Part shown: positions 7,761 through 14,387 of the stretch, in pieces
Numbering within the stretch: the stretch's first letter is position 1
How the letters are laid out: every line of letters begins with the position of its first letter
Assembly: GCA_964372275.1 (NCBI GenBank)
Contig: CAYJRR010000003.1
Span: 22,240-86,239 of the forward strand
Reading direction: 5' to 3'
Length of the DNA: 64,000 nucleotides
Origin: CAYJRR01 sp964372275 [NCBI: uncultured bacterium]
GTDB lineage: Bacteria > CAYJRR01
The notes under the pieces: model-generated
The model's input: only the letters and a program-made list of their open reading frames with translations
Databases searched by the model: none
Told to the model about the DNA's origin: nothing
Program-made: the position numbers and the translations under genes

Positions 7761-8738
7761 GTGCCGGTCGTGGCGCGGGACCCGCTCGAATGGATCCGCC
7801 GCATGGACGCCGGGGACCCGGTGGGGGTGGCCCGGCTGATCACGCAGGTGGAGCGCCGCGGATCGAACCTGGCGTCGGTGATGTCCGAGATCCACCGGCG
7901 GACGCGCGGAGTCCCCTGCATCGGGATCACCGGTCCCCCGGGCGCCGGAAAGAGCACGATCGTCGACCATCTGATCGCCTCCTTCCGGGCCGACGGCAAG
8001 CGGGTCGGCGTGATCGCGGTCGACCCGTCCAGCCCCTTCTCCGGCGGCGCGGTGCTGGGGGACCGCATCCGCATGGTCCGACATTCGCTCGACGGTGGGG
8101 TCTTCATCCGCAGCCTCGGCACGCGCGGGCGGCACGGCGGGTTGTCGCGCGCCACGCGCGACATCCGGCTGGTGCTCGATGCCGAGGGGCGCGACGTGGT
8201 GCTGGTCGAGACGGTCGGCGTCGGTCAGACCGAGCTCGACGTGATGGAGGTGGCCGACACCACCGTCGTCGTCCTGGTTCCGGAGGCGGGGGACGCGGTG
8301 CAGACGCTCAAGGCGGGGCTGCTGGAGATCGCCGACCTGTTCGTCGTGAACAAGGCCGACCGCGAAGGGGCCGACCGGATGGTCGGCGACCTGCAGAACC
8401 TCGTGGCGCTGCGGGGACCGCGGGACGGTTGGGAGACGCCGGTGCTGTCGACCTCGGCGGTGCGCGGGGAAGGGGTGCGCGAGCTGTACGAGACGCTTCT
8501 CCGACACGGCGCCCACCGCGCCGCCCGCTCCGGCGGGCGGGGGGCGGGCGGGCGGGCCGCGCGGGTGTTGCGCGAGATCCTCGCCGAGCGGGTCGACGTC
8601 AACCTGGAGCGGCTGCTGGCCGACGACCCGGCGGCGCGCGCCGTCGTGGAGGAGGTCGCCGCCGGCCGGGTCGACGCCTACACCGCCTCCGACCGCCTGG
8701 CGTCGCTCCTCGGATCGCGCGCGCTCGGGACGTCGTGA
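7761..8738 (+). CDS. meaB: MeaB/ArgK-family G3E GTPase (methylmalonyl-CoA mutase chaperone type)
   Basis: Family members load and protect the adenosylcobalamin cofactor of methylmalonyl-CoA mutase. The 325-residue protein has the P-loop ITGPPGAGKST, then VDPSSPFSGGA, the DRIRM segment and the FIRSLGTRG loop. The switch region VLVETVGVGQTE and the guanine-specifying NKAD follow, and a helical C-terminal dimerisation region ends the protein. This is the typical order and length. The mutase itself is not in the window, so the partner (mutase or an isobutyryl-CoA-type relative) is open. The GTG start directly follows the divergent intergenic region. Confidence 0.92.
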   Translation: MPVVARDPLEWIRRMDAGDPVGVARLITQVERRGSNLASVMSEIHRRTRGVPCIGITGPPGAGKSTIVDHLIASFRADGKRVGVIAVDPSSPFSGGAVLGDRIRMVRHSLDGGVFIRSLGTRGRHGGLSRATRDIRLVLDAEGRDVVLVETVGVGQTELDVMEVADTTVVVLVPEAGDAVQTLKAGLLEIADLFVVNKADREGADRMVGDLQNLVALRGPRDGWETPVLSTSAVRGEGVRELYETLLRHGAHRAARSGGRGAGGRAARVLREILAERVDVNLERLLADDPAARAVVEEVAAGRVDAYTASDRLASLLGSRALGTS

Positions 8739-8878
8739 TCGGAGACCGGTCCGACGTCGAACAGGTCCTGGAACAGATTGGCGAAGAGGGAGTCGAGCAG
8801 CTCGTCGACCTCGTCGTAGTCGAGCGCCAGCCGCTGGGAGACCGAGCGGTAGGGGAAGATCGCCTTGGGGATCGTCAT
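8678..8878 (-). CDS. Small protein of unknown function (66 residues)
   Basis: The ORF begins MTIPKAIFPYRSVSQRL and has an acidic middle (DYDEVDELLDSLFANLFQDL) with a charged tail. A good Shine-Dalgarno, GAGGAG, lies about 8 bases before the ATG. The last 61 bases overlap the 3' end of meaB on the other strand, so the tail codons are constrained by meaB and the protein may be shorter in homologues. It probably follows the 75-residue ORF in one transcript driven by the AT-rich promoter near 9190. No function can be offered. Confidence 0.5.
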   Translation of the reverse strand: MTIPKAIFPYRSVSQRLALDYDEVDELLDSLFANLFQDLFDVGPVSDHDVPSARDPRSDARRSEAV

Positions 8879-8909
8879 CGGTGGCTCCTCGTTTTTCGGC
8901 GCGTGAGGG

Positions 8910-9137
8910 TCAGACGTAGTGGCGGGGGGCGCGGGCGATGCAGAACAGCCCGCCGTAGAGCTCGGCGACGCGAGGGCCCCTCTCGACGTAGCGCTCGAAG
9001 GCGCACTCGACGGCGAGCCCGATCTGCTCCTCCTCGGCGGCGGTCAGCACCTCGAGTCCGGTTCGCGGGCGCGATTCGGTGCGTTCGATTTTGAACATCT
9101 CGGTCAGCAGCCGCTTTCCCTTGTAGAGATCGTCCAC
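8910..9137 (-). CDS. Small protein of unknown function (75 residues)
   Basis: The protein begins MDDLYKGKRLLTEMFKIERT and continues with an acidic helix (LTAAEEEQIGLAVECAFERYVE) and a C-terminal LFCIARAPRHYV. It has no signal peptide or membrane segment. The GTG start follows a G-rich stretch that may act as the ribosome site. An unusually AT-rich promoter-like region lies directly upstream, which supports a real transcription unit. I do not recognise the family. It is paired with the 66-residue gene 31 bases downstream. Confidence 0.55.
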   Translation of the reverse strand: MDDLYKGKRLLTEMFKIERTESRPRTGLEVLTAAEEEQIGLAVECAFERYVERGPRVAELYGGLFCIARAPRHYV

Positions 9138-9156
9138 GTTCGGCCCCCCAGGAATA

Positions 9157-9190
9157 ACTATAATTAAGTATCATTTTATATCATTGTCAA
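9157..9190 (-). promoter_or_regulatory. Predicted strong promoter of the two small minus-strand genes
   Basis: Read on the minus strand, a perfect TTGACA (9190-9185) is followed after 17 bases by TTAATT, overlapping TAATTA, within an almost pure A/T tract that also contains TATAGT. Positions 9150-9210 are by far the most AT-rich stretch in this part of the window. The start of the 75-residue gene is about 20 bases downstream. Confidence 0.6.
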
Positions 9191-9262
9191 TAAAGAATAT
9201 CGATCTTGTAGGTCGCCTCCGCCAGTGGCGGCGGCGCTCGGAAAGGGGCAGGCTAGGAGGCC

Positions 9263-10009
9263 ATGGCTCGCGGGGGGTCGGTGGCGCCCGGGTCCGGCGT
9301 GGGGCGGTGGCGATCGACGCGGGCGTCGCTTCCCGGAGCGGCGCTCCTGTCGCTGGTGGCCTGCGCGGAGCGGCCGACGATCCCCGGGGCCGTCCCCTTT
9401 CCGAGGGCGCCGGCGGCGCCGGTGCTCGTTTCCGACGCGACGCTCCTCCTCGCCGGGGAGACGGTTCGGTTCTTCGATCCCCGCAGCGGAATCGGGACGA
9501 CGCTTCCGGAGGGCTGGGCCGGAAGCCTTCGCTTTCCCGCCGACGACAGCGGACCGCCGCCCGAGGGGGAGGTGCGCGCCCGATTCCGCTAGCCGGTGCC
9601 GGAGGGGTGCATCGTCGATCTGTCGATCGAAGCGGCGCTGCCACCCGACGAGGCGGCGGTGAAGGCCCTCCTTGCGCGGGGACGGGAGATCTACTACCTC
9701 GCTCGAGTCGACTGGCCGTCCCCCATCCTCCCGGTCGACGCCATCTGGACGGCCACCTTCCTGCCGCCGACGCCGGAGCGCGTCGACCTCGGCTATTGGC
9801 TGTCGACCGGCCCACGGACGGTGCGCGTCGAGGCCCGCGCGCCGTCCGAGCGACTGAGCGACTGCAAGGAACGGCTCGACGAGATCGTGCGCGCCCTCAC
9901 CGGCGGGGAGGGGTTCGGAGCGGCTCCGACGGAGCCCGACGGTCGGACCGACCCGGTCAGTCCCGGATCAGGAGCACGTACATCGCCACCCCCGAGATCA
10001 CGAGGATGA
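9263..10009 (+). pseudogene. Predicted lipoprotein gene interrupted by an in-frame TAG
   Basis: Two ORFs in the same frame (9263-9592 and 9596-10009) are separated only by TAG at 9590-9592. The first part has an N-terminal signal with lipobox LVAC near residue 35. The second part continues without a gap as a globular protein (CIVDLSIEAALPPDEAAVKALL, then VDWPSPILPVDAIWTATF), with no start-site features of its own beyond a GTG. The simplest reading is one lipoprotein gene of about 248 codons broken by a nonsense mutation or a base-call error. Readthrough cannot be excluded. The last 53 bases overlap a convergent gene. Function unknown. Confidence 0.6.
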
Positions 10010-10283
10010 GACCGGCGAAGATCCAGACGTTCGCCGTCGAGTCGGCGGCCGCGAGCCGGTCTTTCAGCACGGTGTGGTGGACCACACCCCACGCGGCGAG
10101 CCCGCCGATGTAGCAGGTGAGGAACCCCTTCCAACCCCGGAACAGCGCGAGCAGGCAGAAGCCGGCCGAGATCCCCAGGAACCACGGATTGTGGATCGCC
10201 TTGTCGAAGTCGGGGTGCGTGAGGAACTGGTTCGTCGCGTCGAGCGCCTGCTTCCAGTCGACGGCGGCGAGCAGGAGGGGCAT
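9957..10283 (-). CDS. Small integral membrane protein (108 residues)
   Basis: After an amphipathic N-terminus (MPLLLAAVDWKQALDATNQFL), two or three hydrophobic helices follow: NPWFLGISAGFCLLALF, an intermediate FLTCYIGGLAAWGVVHH and VWIFAGLILVISGVAMYVLL. The family is not recognised. The ATG is preceded on the coding strand by a GC-rich hexamer array, not by an obvious ribosome site. It lies downstream of the WaaP-like kinase on the same strand and may belong to that transcript. Its 3' end overlaps the interrupted lipoprotein gene. Confidence 0.65.
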   Translation of the reverse strand: MPLLLAAVDWKQALDATNQFLTHPDFDKAIHNPWFLGISAGFCLLALFRGWKGFLTCYIGGLAAWGVVHHTVLKDRLAAADSTANVWIFAGLILVISGVAMYVLLIRD

Positions 10284-10296
10284 AGATAGATAGTAA

Positions 10297-10345
10297 CCGG
10301 ATCGGATCGGTTCGGATTCGGATACCGATACCGATCGGATCCGAA
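10297..10345. repeat. Inverted array of ATCGGN-type hexamers
   Basis: The left half carries repeated ATCGGA/TTCGGAT units and the right half repeated ACCGAT units. A 13-base arm GGATCGGATCGGT pairs with ACCGATCGGATCC at 12 of 13 positions. It lies between the WaaP-like kinase stop and the small membrane protein start. The motif is shared with 7680-7726, which suggests a binding-site array or a dispersed repeat. Confidence 0.45.
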
Positions 10346-10360
10346 CACCGTCGGATACGG

Positions 10361-11254
10361 CTACGGCGATCCGTTCCAGGGCAGGCGGCCGCCGAGGGTC
10401 GACCCCGCGGCGCCGAGTCGATACAAGCCACGCCGCGCGCGAAGGACACGCGCGGCGAAGGCCTTGGCCGGTCCCCGGCGGAATCGCCGCTCGCGAAGGT
10501 AGACCGCGAGCAGCCGCAGCCACGACCGCCGGTTCACCTCGGCCCAGGTCGTGAGCAGCAGCATCCGGAGGTCGAGCGCCTGCACGTGGCGACGAAGCGC
10601 CTCCGGCAACGGACGCAGGTCCTTGGCCCGATCGAGGTCGATCAGCCAGAGACGCCGCCGTCCGGCGGGTCCGGCGATCACCACGTTGCTGGCGGTGAAG
10701 TCGCCGTGGAAGAAGCCGCCGGCGTGGAGTTGGGCGGCGAGGATCGCCACCTCCCGTAGAAGCGGTCCCGCCGCCGATCCGGCCGCGCGCAGGCGCTTGA
10801 GCTCGTCGGTGAGCAGCGTTCCGTCGTCGAGAGGGCGGGCGAGAAGGAGCGTCTCCCGGTGAAGCAGGCCCGCGCGGCGGCGGAGGAGCAGGAGCGGCTC
10901 CGGGGTGGCGACCCCGGCGGCGGAAAGCAGGCGCCCCATCCTCCAGGAGGTCTCGCCCCGTGTCGGGAAGAGCAGGTCGAACGCCAGCGCGAGACGATTC
11001 TTCGGGAGGTAGTACTTGGCGTGGACCGGACGCCCCAGCGCCTCCGCCGGCAGGCGCATCGCCGCGCGATGGGGCCGCCATCGATCGAGGGCCCCGCCGT
11101 CCGGCAGCGCCTGCGCGAGCGCGTCGCGGCCGCCATCGGGTCGAAGCCGAGGGAACCAGGCGACGGCCGCCCGCACGAACGGATCGTCGACCCCCGCCGC
11201 GATCACCGCCGAGACGTCACCGATCCGGGCGAACCGTTCTTCGAGGCTGGTCAA
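10361..11254 (-). CDS. Lipopolysaccharide kinase-like protein (WaaP/KdkA superfamily)
   Basis: This 297-residue protein has a small eukaryotic-like kinase fold. It shows an ATP-anchoring Lys80 in VHAKYYL, the catalytic loop HGDFTASN at 183-190 and a metal-binding Asp in LIDLDRA near 206. Members of this superfamily phosphorylate heptose or Kdo in the LPS core. The exact acceptor cannot be told here. The start is taken as TTG at 11254, inside an 80-bp segment duplicated at the start of the next gene, and is therefore less certain than usual. A downstream GTG is the alternative. No signal peptide, so it is cytoplasmic or peripheral at the inner membrane. Confidence 0.8.
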   Translation of the reverse strand: MTSLEERFARIGDVSAVIAAGVDDPFVRAAVAWFPRLRPDGGRDALAQALPDGGALDRWRPHRAAMRLPAEALGRPVHAKYYLPKNRLALAFDLLFPTRGETSWRMGRLLSAAGVATPEPLLLLRRRAGLLHRETLLLARPLDDGTLLTDELKRLRAAGSAAGPLLREVAILAAQLHAGGFFHGDFTASNVVIAGPAGRRRLWLIDLDRAKDLRPLPEALRRHVQALDLRMLLLTTWAEVNRRSWLRLLAVYLRERRFRRGPAKAFAARVLRARRGLYRLGAAGSTLGGRLPWNGSP

Positions 11255-11300
11255 CGGCCCGATTTTGGCCTACGCGAGTCGCCGTGTCCGGGAAAAATCG
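11221..11300. repeat. Duplicated 5' segment, copy A
   Basis: About 80 bases here match 13367-13446 at close to 90 percent by eye. The match starts at CGATCCGGGCG, includes the shared TTG start context (CTGGTCAACGG on the plus strand), GATTTTGGCCTAC and the tail GTGTCCGGGAAAAAT. It covers the first dozen codons of the WaaP-like gene plus about 45 upstream bases. Confidence 0.75.
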
Positions 11301-11331
11301 GTCGCCGTCGACGATCGCACGCACCGATCCG

Positions 11332-13401
11332 TCACTCCGGCGGAGCCAGGTCCCTCGGCATCAGCAACCAGAACCGGCCGGTGGGGCTGCGTGATTCGAT
11401 GAAGTAGTTCGCCTCGGCGAAGTGGAGGAACGGCCTCCAGTGCAGCAGCTCCGGGGATCGTTGGAGCATCCTCGAATCGAGGACGAGCACCCGGTCGGAC
11501 GCGTGTTTCTTGACGGTCTCCACGAGCCGGTCCCGATCGTGAACGGTCAGGATCTCGGTGAGGCTGGGATGGAAGGCCGGCGGTGTGCCGGTCTTCAGGT
11601 AGAGGGTCGACGCGTTCAGCGACAGGAACAACGGTCGCCCGCGGGCGGGAAGGGATGCGAGGAAGGCCTGGTCGGGGTCGGCTTCCCCCTCGCCGCGCGC
11701 GTCTGCCCACAGGCGCCGCCATCGCTCCGCGAGGTGGAAACGGAGGTCGTATCCGGCGGCCAGTCCGGTCGCAAGCCACGACAGCAGGACCAGGGCCACT
11801 CCGGAGGCGCACGCTCGGGACCGGGTCGTCGCCAGGAACCTCCGGACGAAGATCGTTCCGAGAAAGATCGCCGGCCAGGACACACCCACGAAGACCCGCC
11901 AATGGCTCCGCCCCTGGTAGTACACGAACAGTCCCGTTCCGACGACGGTGAGCACCAGGACGAGCGCGTGTCGTTCGGTCGCGGCGCCGTCGCGGCGAAC
12001 GAGCGGACGGATCGAATAGGCAAGGCCGAAGACGTAGACGATGGCGGCAAGCTGCCAGCTCTCGCGAATCGACATCGGCAACATGCCGAATCCGCTCCCG
12101 TAGAAGGTCTTCTGGTAGCTCCAGTGGGCGGCCCAGTCGGGAAAGGCGCCGACCCCGACGCGAAATGCCAGCGAGAACGCCGCGACGGCGGCGGCCAAGA
12201 CGAGCAGTCCGGAGCCGACGCGGCCTGCGGCGGCGGCGATCGCCGAACGCTGGAACGGACGCCGCGCAAGCTCGCGATACGCGAGAAAGGCGAGCCACGC
12301 GACGAAGGCCACGATTCCGGATTCGAGATTCCAGAGCACCCCCACCGAGAGGAACGCCGTGGCGATCCACCGGTAGCGCGCGGGCCGGGGGCGGGTCGCC
12401 ATGGCGGCCGCCAGCCCGATCGCCGACGCGGGGAAGAGGACCCGAATCGGGAGCAGTTGGAAATAGGGGTCCAGGAGAAACCGGTTCCCGAGGAGCGCGA
12501 CCCCCTTCGCATGGGACGCGAGAAAGGAGAACGAGACCCCCGCCGCCCAGCCGAGCGTCGCGAACCACAGCTCGCCGGTCGCGCGGCGCAACGCGATCCA
12601 GAGCAGGACCAGGGCCACCACGGTCAGAGCCGTGAACGTCAACGAGTATCGGACGACGTCGAGTCCGATGAGCTTGAACAGCGGCGCGAGGAGCACGCCA
12701 TAGAGGCCGTACTGGGCGCCGGAGTCGAGGAGCGGCGGATGCCCGCGAACGGAGGACAGGACCGAGTGGAACGCGGACTCGAAGTGTCCATCGGACGTAT
12801 GCACGTACGGATCCGACGTCGAAAAGACTCCCACGCCGATCAACGGCGCGCAGACCGCCGCGACGATCGCCCACGCGACCAGGAGCTCGAGTCGAGGCGA
12901 AACCCGACCCGCCCATCGGGCCGACACCAGCCCGGCGAGACACGCGGGAACGACGAAAAACGGGTGGGCCGGGAGGGCGTGCAAGCTCCAGTACGGGAAG
13001 GGGTCGCCCGTATGGGTCCAGAGCGCGACCCCGCCGCCGAGGAGCGCCAGCGACCAACACCAGGCCCTCGGCCCATGCGACGTCCACCGATCCAGTCGCC
13101 GGTCGAGCTTCCATCCGAACCAGACCAGGAAGAAGAGAGGAAACCATAGAAGGGCGGCCTGGAAGACGGCCGATTCCGCCGGCTCCGGACGGACCCAGAA
13201 TCGAACGAGCACATGGGACGAGGCGTCGGCGCGGGCCGGAGGGGTCCGATGGGCGACCAGGAACGCAAGGGGAACGAACAGCGCGATCGCGACGATCGCC
13301 GCCAGCGCGCACGAGACGAATCGGTGCCGCGACACGTGACGCTCGGAGTCGACGTCCGCGGCGTCGCCGATCCGGGCGGCCCCTTCTTCGAAGCTGGTCA
13401 A
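11332..13401 (-). CDS. Polytopic membrane protein, GT-C glycosyltransferase-like
   Basis: The 689-residue protein contains about a dozen hydrophobic segments from residue 25 to about 530 (for example SCALAAIVAIALFVPLAFL and ALLWFPLFFLVWFGW), followed by a soluble C-terminal domain of some 130 residues (DRVLVLDSRMLQRSPELLHW). Acidic loops such as TSDPYVHTSDGHFESAF lie between helices. This layout is that of lipid-linked-sugar GT-C glycosyltransferases or related envelope proteins, but no diagnostic motif was confirmed. The TTG start lies in the duplicated segment; later in-frame GTG codons are possible. It is 77 bases upstream of the WaaP-like kinase, probably in the same operon. Confidence 0.7.
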   Translation of the reverse strand: MTSFEEGAARIGDAADVDSERHVSRHRFVSCALAAIVAIALFVPLAFLVAHRTPPARADASSHVLVRFWVRPEPAESAVFQAALLWFPLFFLVWFGWKLDRRLDRWTSHGPRAWCWSLALLGGGVALWTHTGDPFPYWSLHALPAHPFFVVPACLAGLVSARWAGRVSPRLELLVAWAIVAAVCAPLIGVGVFSTSDPYVHTSDGHFESAFHSVLSSVRGHPPLLDSGAQYGLYGVLLAPLFKLIGLDVVRYSLTFTALTVVALVLLWIALRRATGELWFATLGWAAGVSFSFLASHAKGVALLGNRFLLDPYFQLLPIRVLFPASAIGLAAAMATRPRPARYRWIATAFLSVGVLWNLESGIVAFVAWLAFLAYRELARRPFQRSAIAAAAGRVGSGLLVLAAAVAAFSLAFRVGVGAFPDWAAHWSYQKTFYGSGFGMLPMSIRESWQLAAIVYVFGLAYSIRPLVRRDGAATERHALVLVLTVVGTGLFVYYQGRSHWRVFVGVSWPAIFLGTIFVRRFLATTRSRACASGVALVLLSWLATGLAAGYDLRFHLAERWRRLWADARGEGEADPDQAFLASLPARGRPLFLSLNASTLYLKTGTPPAFHPSLTEILTVHDRDRLVETVKKHASDRVLVLDSRMLQRSPELLHWRPFLHFAEANYFIESRSPTGRFWLLMPRDLAPPE

Positions 13402-13446
13402 CGGGCCGATTTTGGCCTACACGAGTCGTCGTGTCCGGGAAAAATC
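13367..13446. repeat. Duplicated 5' segment, copy B
   Basis: This is the partner of 11221-11300. It spans the start of the GT-C-like gene (minus) and reaches to just before the YicC start (plus), so it may hold the divergent promoters. The copy contains a perfect dyad ACACGA-gtcg-TCGTGT that is imperfect in copy A. Confidence 0.75.
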
Positions 13447-13448
13447 CG

Positions 13449-14387
13449 ATGCTGTCGATGACCGGATTCGGCGGCGCCGAGGCGAAACTGCCCGGCGGGC
13501 GCGTCGTGGTCGAGATCAAGTCGGTCAACCACCGGTACCTCGACGTCTCGGTCAAGGGACCTCGCGAATACGCCGCGCTCGAGGCGCGGATGGTCGACGC
13601 GGTGCGCGGACGGCTGCGCCGCGGGAAGGTCGACTGCTTCGTCACCCGGCTCGTGGAGGAGCTTCCCGAAGGGGGGGTTCGGGTGAACGAGGGGCTCGCC
13701 CGTGGCCTTCGCGCGGCGTTCGAACGCCTTCGCTCCGAGCTGTCCCTCCCCGGCGAGGTCACCCTGGAGATGATCGCGGCGTTTCGCGACGTGGTGGCGG
13801 TCGACGCCGGGGCGGCCGACACCGAGCGTGACTGGCCCGCCCTCGAACGGGCGACGGCTTCGGCGCTCGACCGGCTGGTCGCGATGCGGCGTGAAGAGGG
13901 GCTGCGCCTGGCCGCGAGCCTTCGTGAGCTCGCCGCGGCGATGCGAGCGCTCTGGGGAAGGGCTTCGGCCCGGGCGCCGGCGGTGGTCGAGGAGTCGGCG
14001 GCCCGTCTCAAGGACCGGCTCGCGCGACTGCTGGGCGCCGCCGCCGGTACGGCGCCGGCGGCCGGCGTCAAGCCGGCGGCCGCCGCGGCCACCGTCGAGG
14101 AGTCGGCGCTCGATCCGGGGCGCCTGGCGCTGGAGGTGGCGATCCTCGCCGAACGGTCCGACGTCCACGAGGAGTTGGTGCGCCTGGAAAGCCATTTGGG
14201 GCAGCTCGAGAGTGCGATCGACGCAGGCGGGGAGATCGGTCGCAAGCTCGACTTCCTGTTGCAGGAGATCGGCCGTGAGGTGAACACGCTCGGCTCCAAG
14301 GCCAACGACGCGGAGCTCTCCCGCACGGTGATCGAGATGAAGTCGGTGGCGGAGCGGATCCGAGAGCAGATCCAGAACCTGGAATGA
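13449..14387 (+). CDS. yicC: YicC/YloC-family endoribonuclease-like protein
   Basis: The protein opens MLSMTGFGGAEAKLPGGRVVVEIKSVNHRYLD-like, the hallmark N-terminus of the family (kept short here), and closes with the conserved DFLLQEIGREVNTLGSKA segment. The middle contains a flexible Ala/Pro-rich insertion around VKPAAAAATV. Family members are implicated in RNA decay and stationary-phase functions. I prefer the ATG at 13449 over the GTG at 13431 because homologues begin near MxxSMTGFG and because the GTG lies inside the duplicated segment. In related bacteria yicC sits next to gmk; here the two are 7 kb apart. Confidence 0.9.
   Translation: MLSMTGFGGAEAKLPGGRVVVEIKSVNHRYLDVSVKGPREYAALEARMVDAVRGRLRRGKVDCFVTRLVEELPEGGVRVNEGLARGLRAAFERLRSELSLPGEVTLEMIAAFRDVVAVDAGAADTERDWPALERATASALDRLVAMRREEGLRLAASLRELAAAMRALWGRASARAPAVVEESAARLKDRLARLLGAAAGTAPAAGVKPAAAAATVEESALDPGRLALEVAILAERSDVHEELVRLESHLGQLESAIDAGGEIGRKLDFLLQEIGREVNTLGSKANDAELSRTVIEMKSVAERIREQIQNLE

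Noticed and set aside
9590-9592. TAG read as pyrrolysine or another recoded amino acid
   Set aside because: TAG also ends other genes here in normal positions (for example gmk neighbours and pyk), and no pyl gene or recoding signal is seen.
13431-13448. GTG start of yicC at 13431
   Set aside because: It lies inside the duplicated segment and has no ribosome site; the family begins near MLSMTGFG at 13449.
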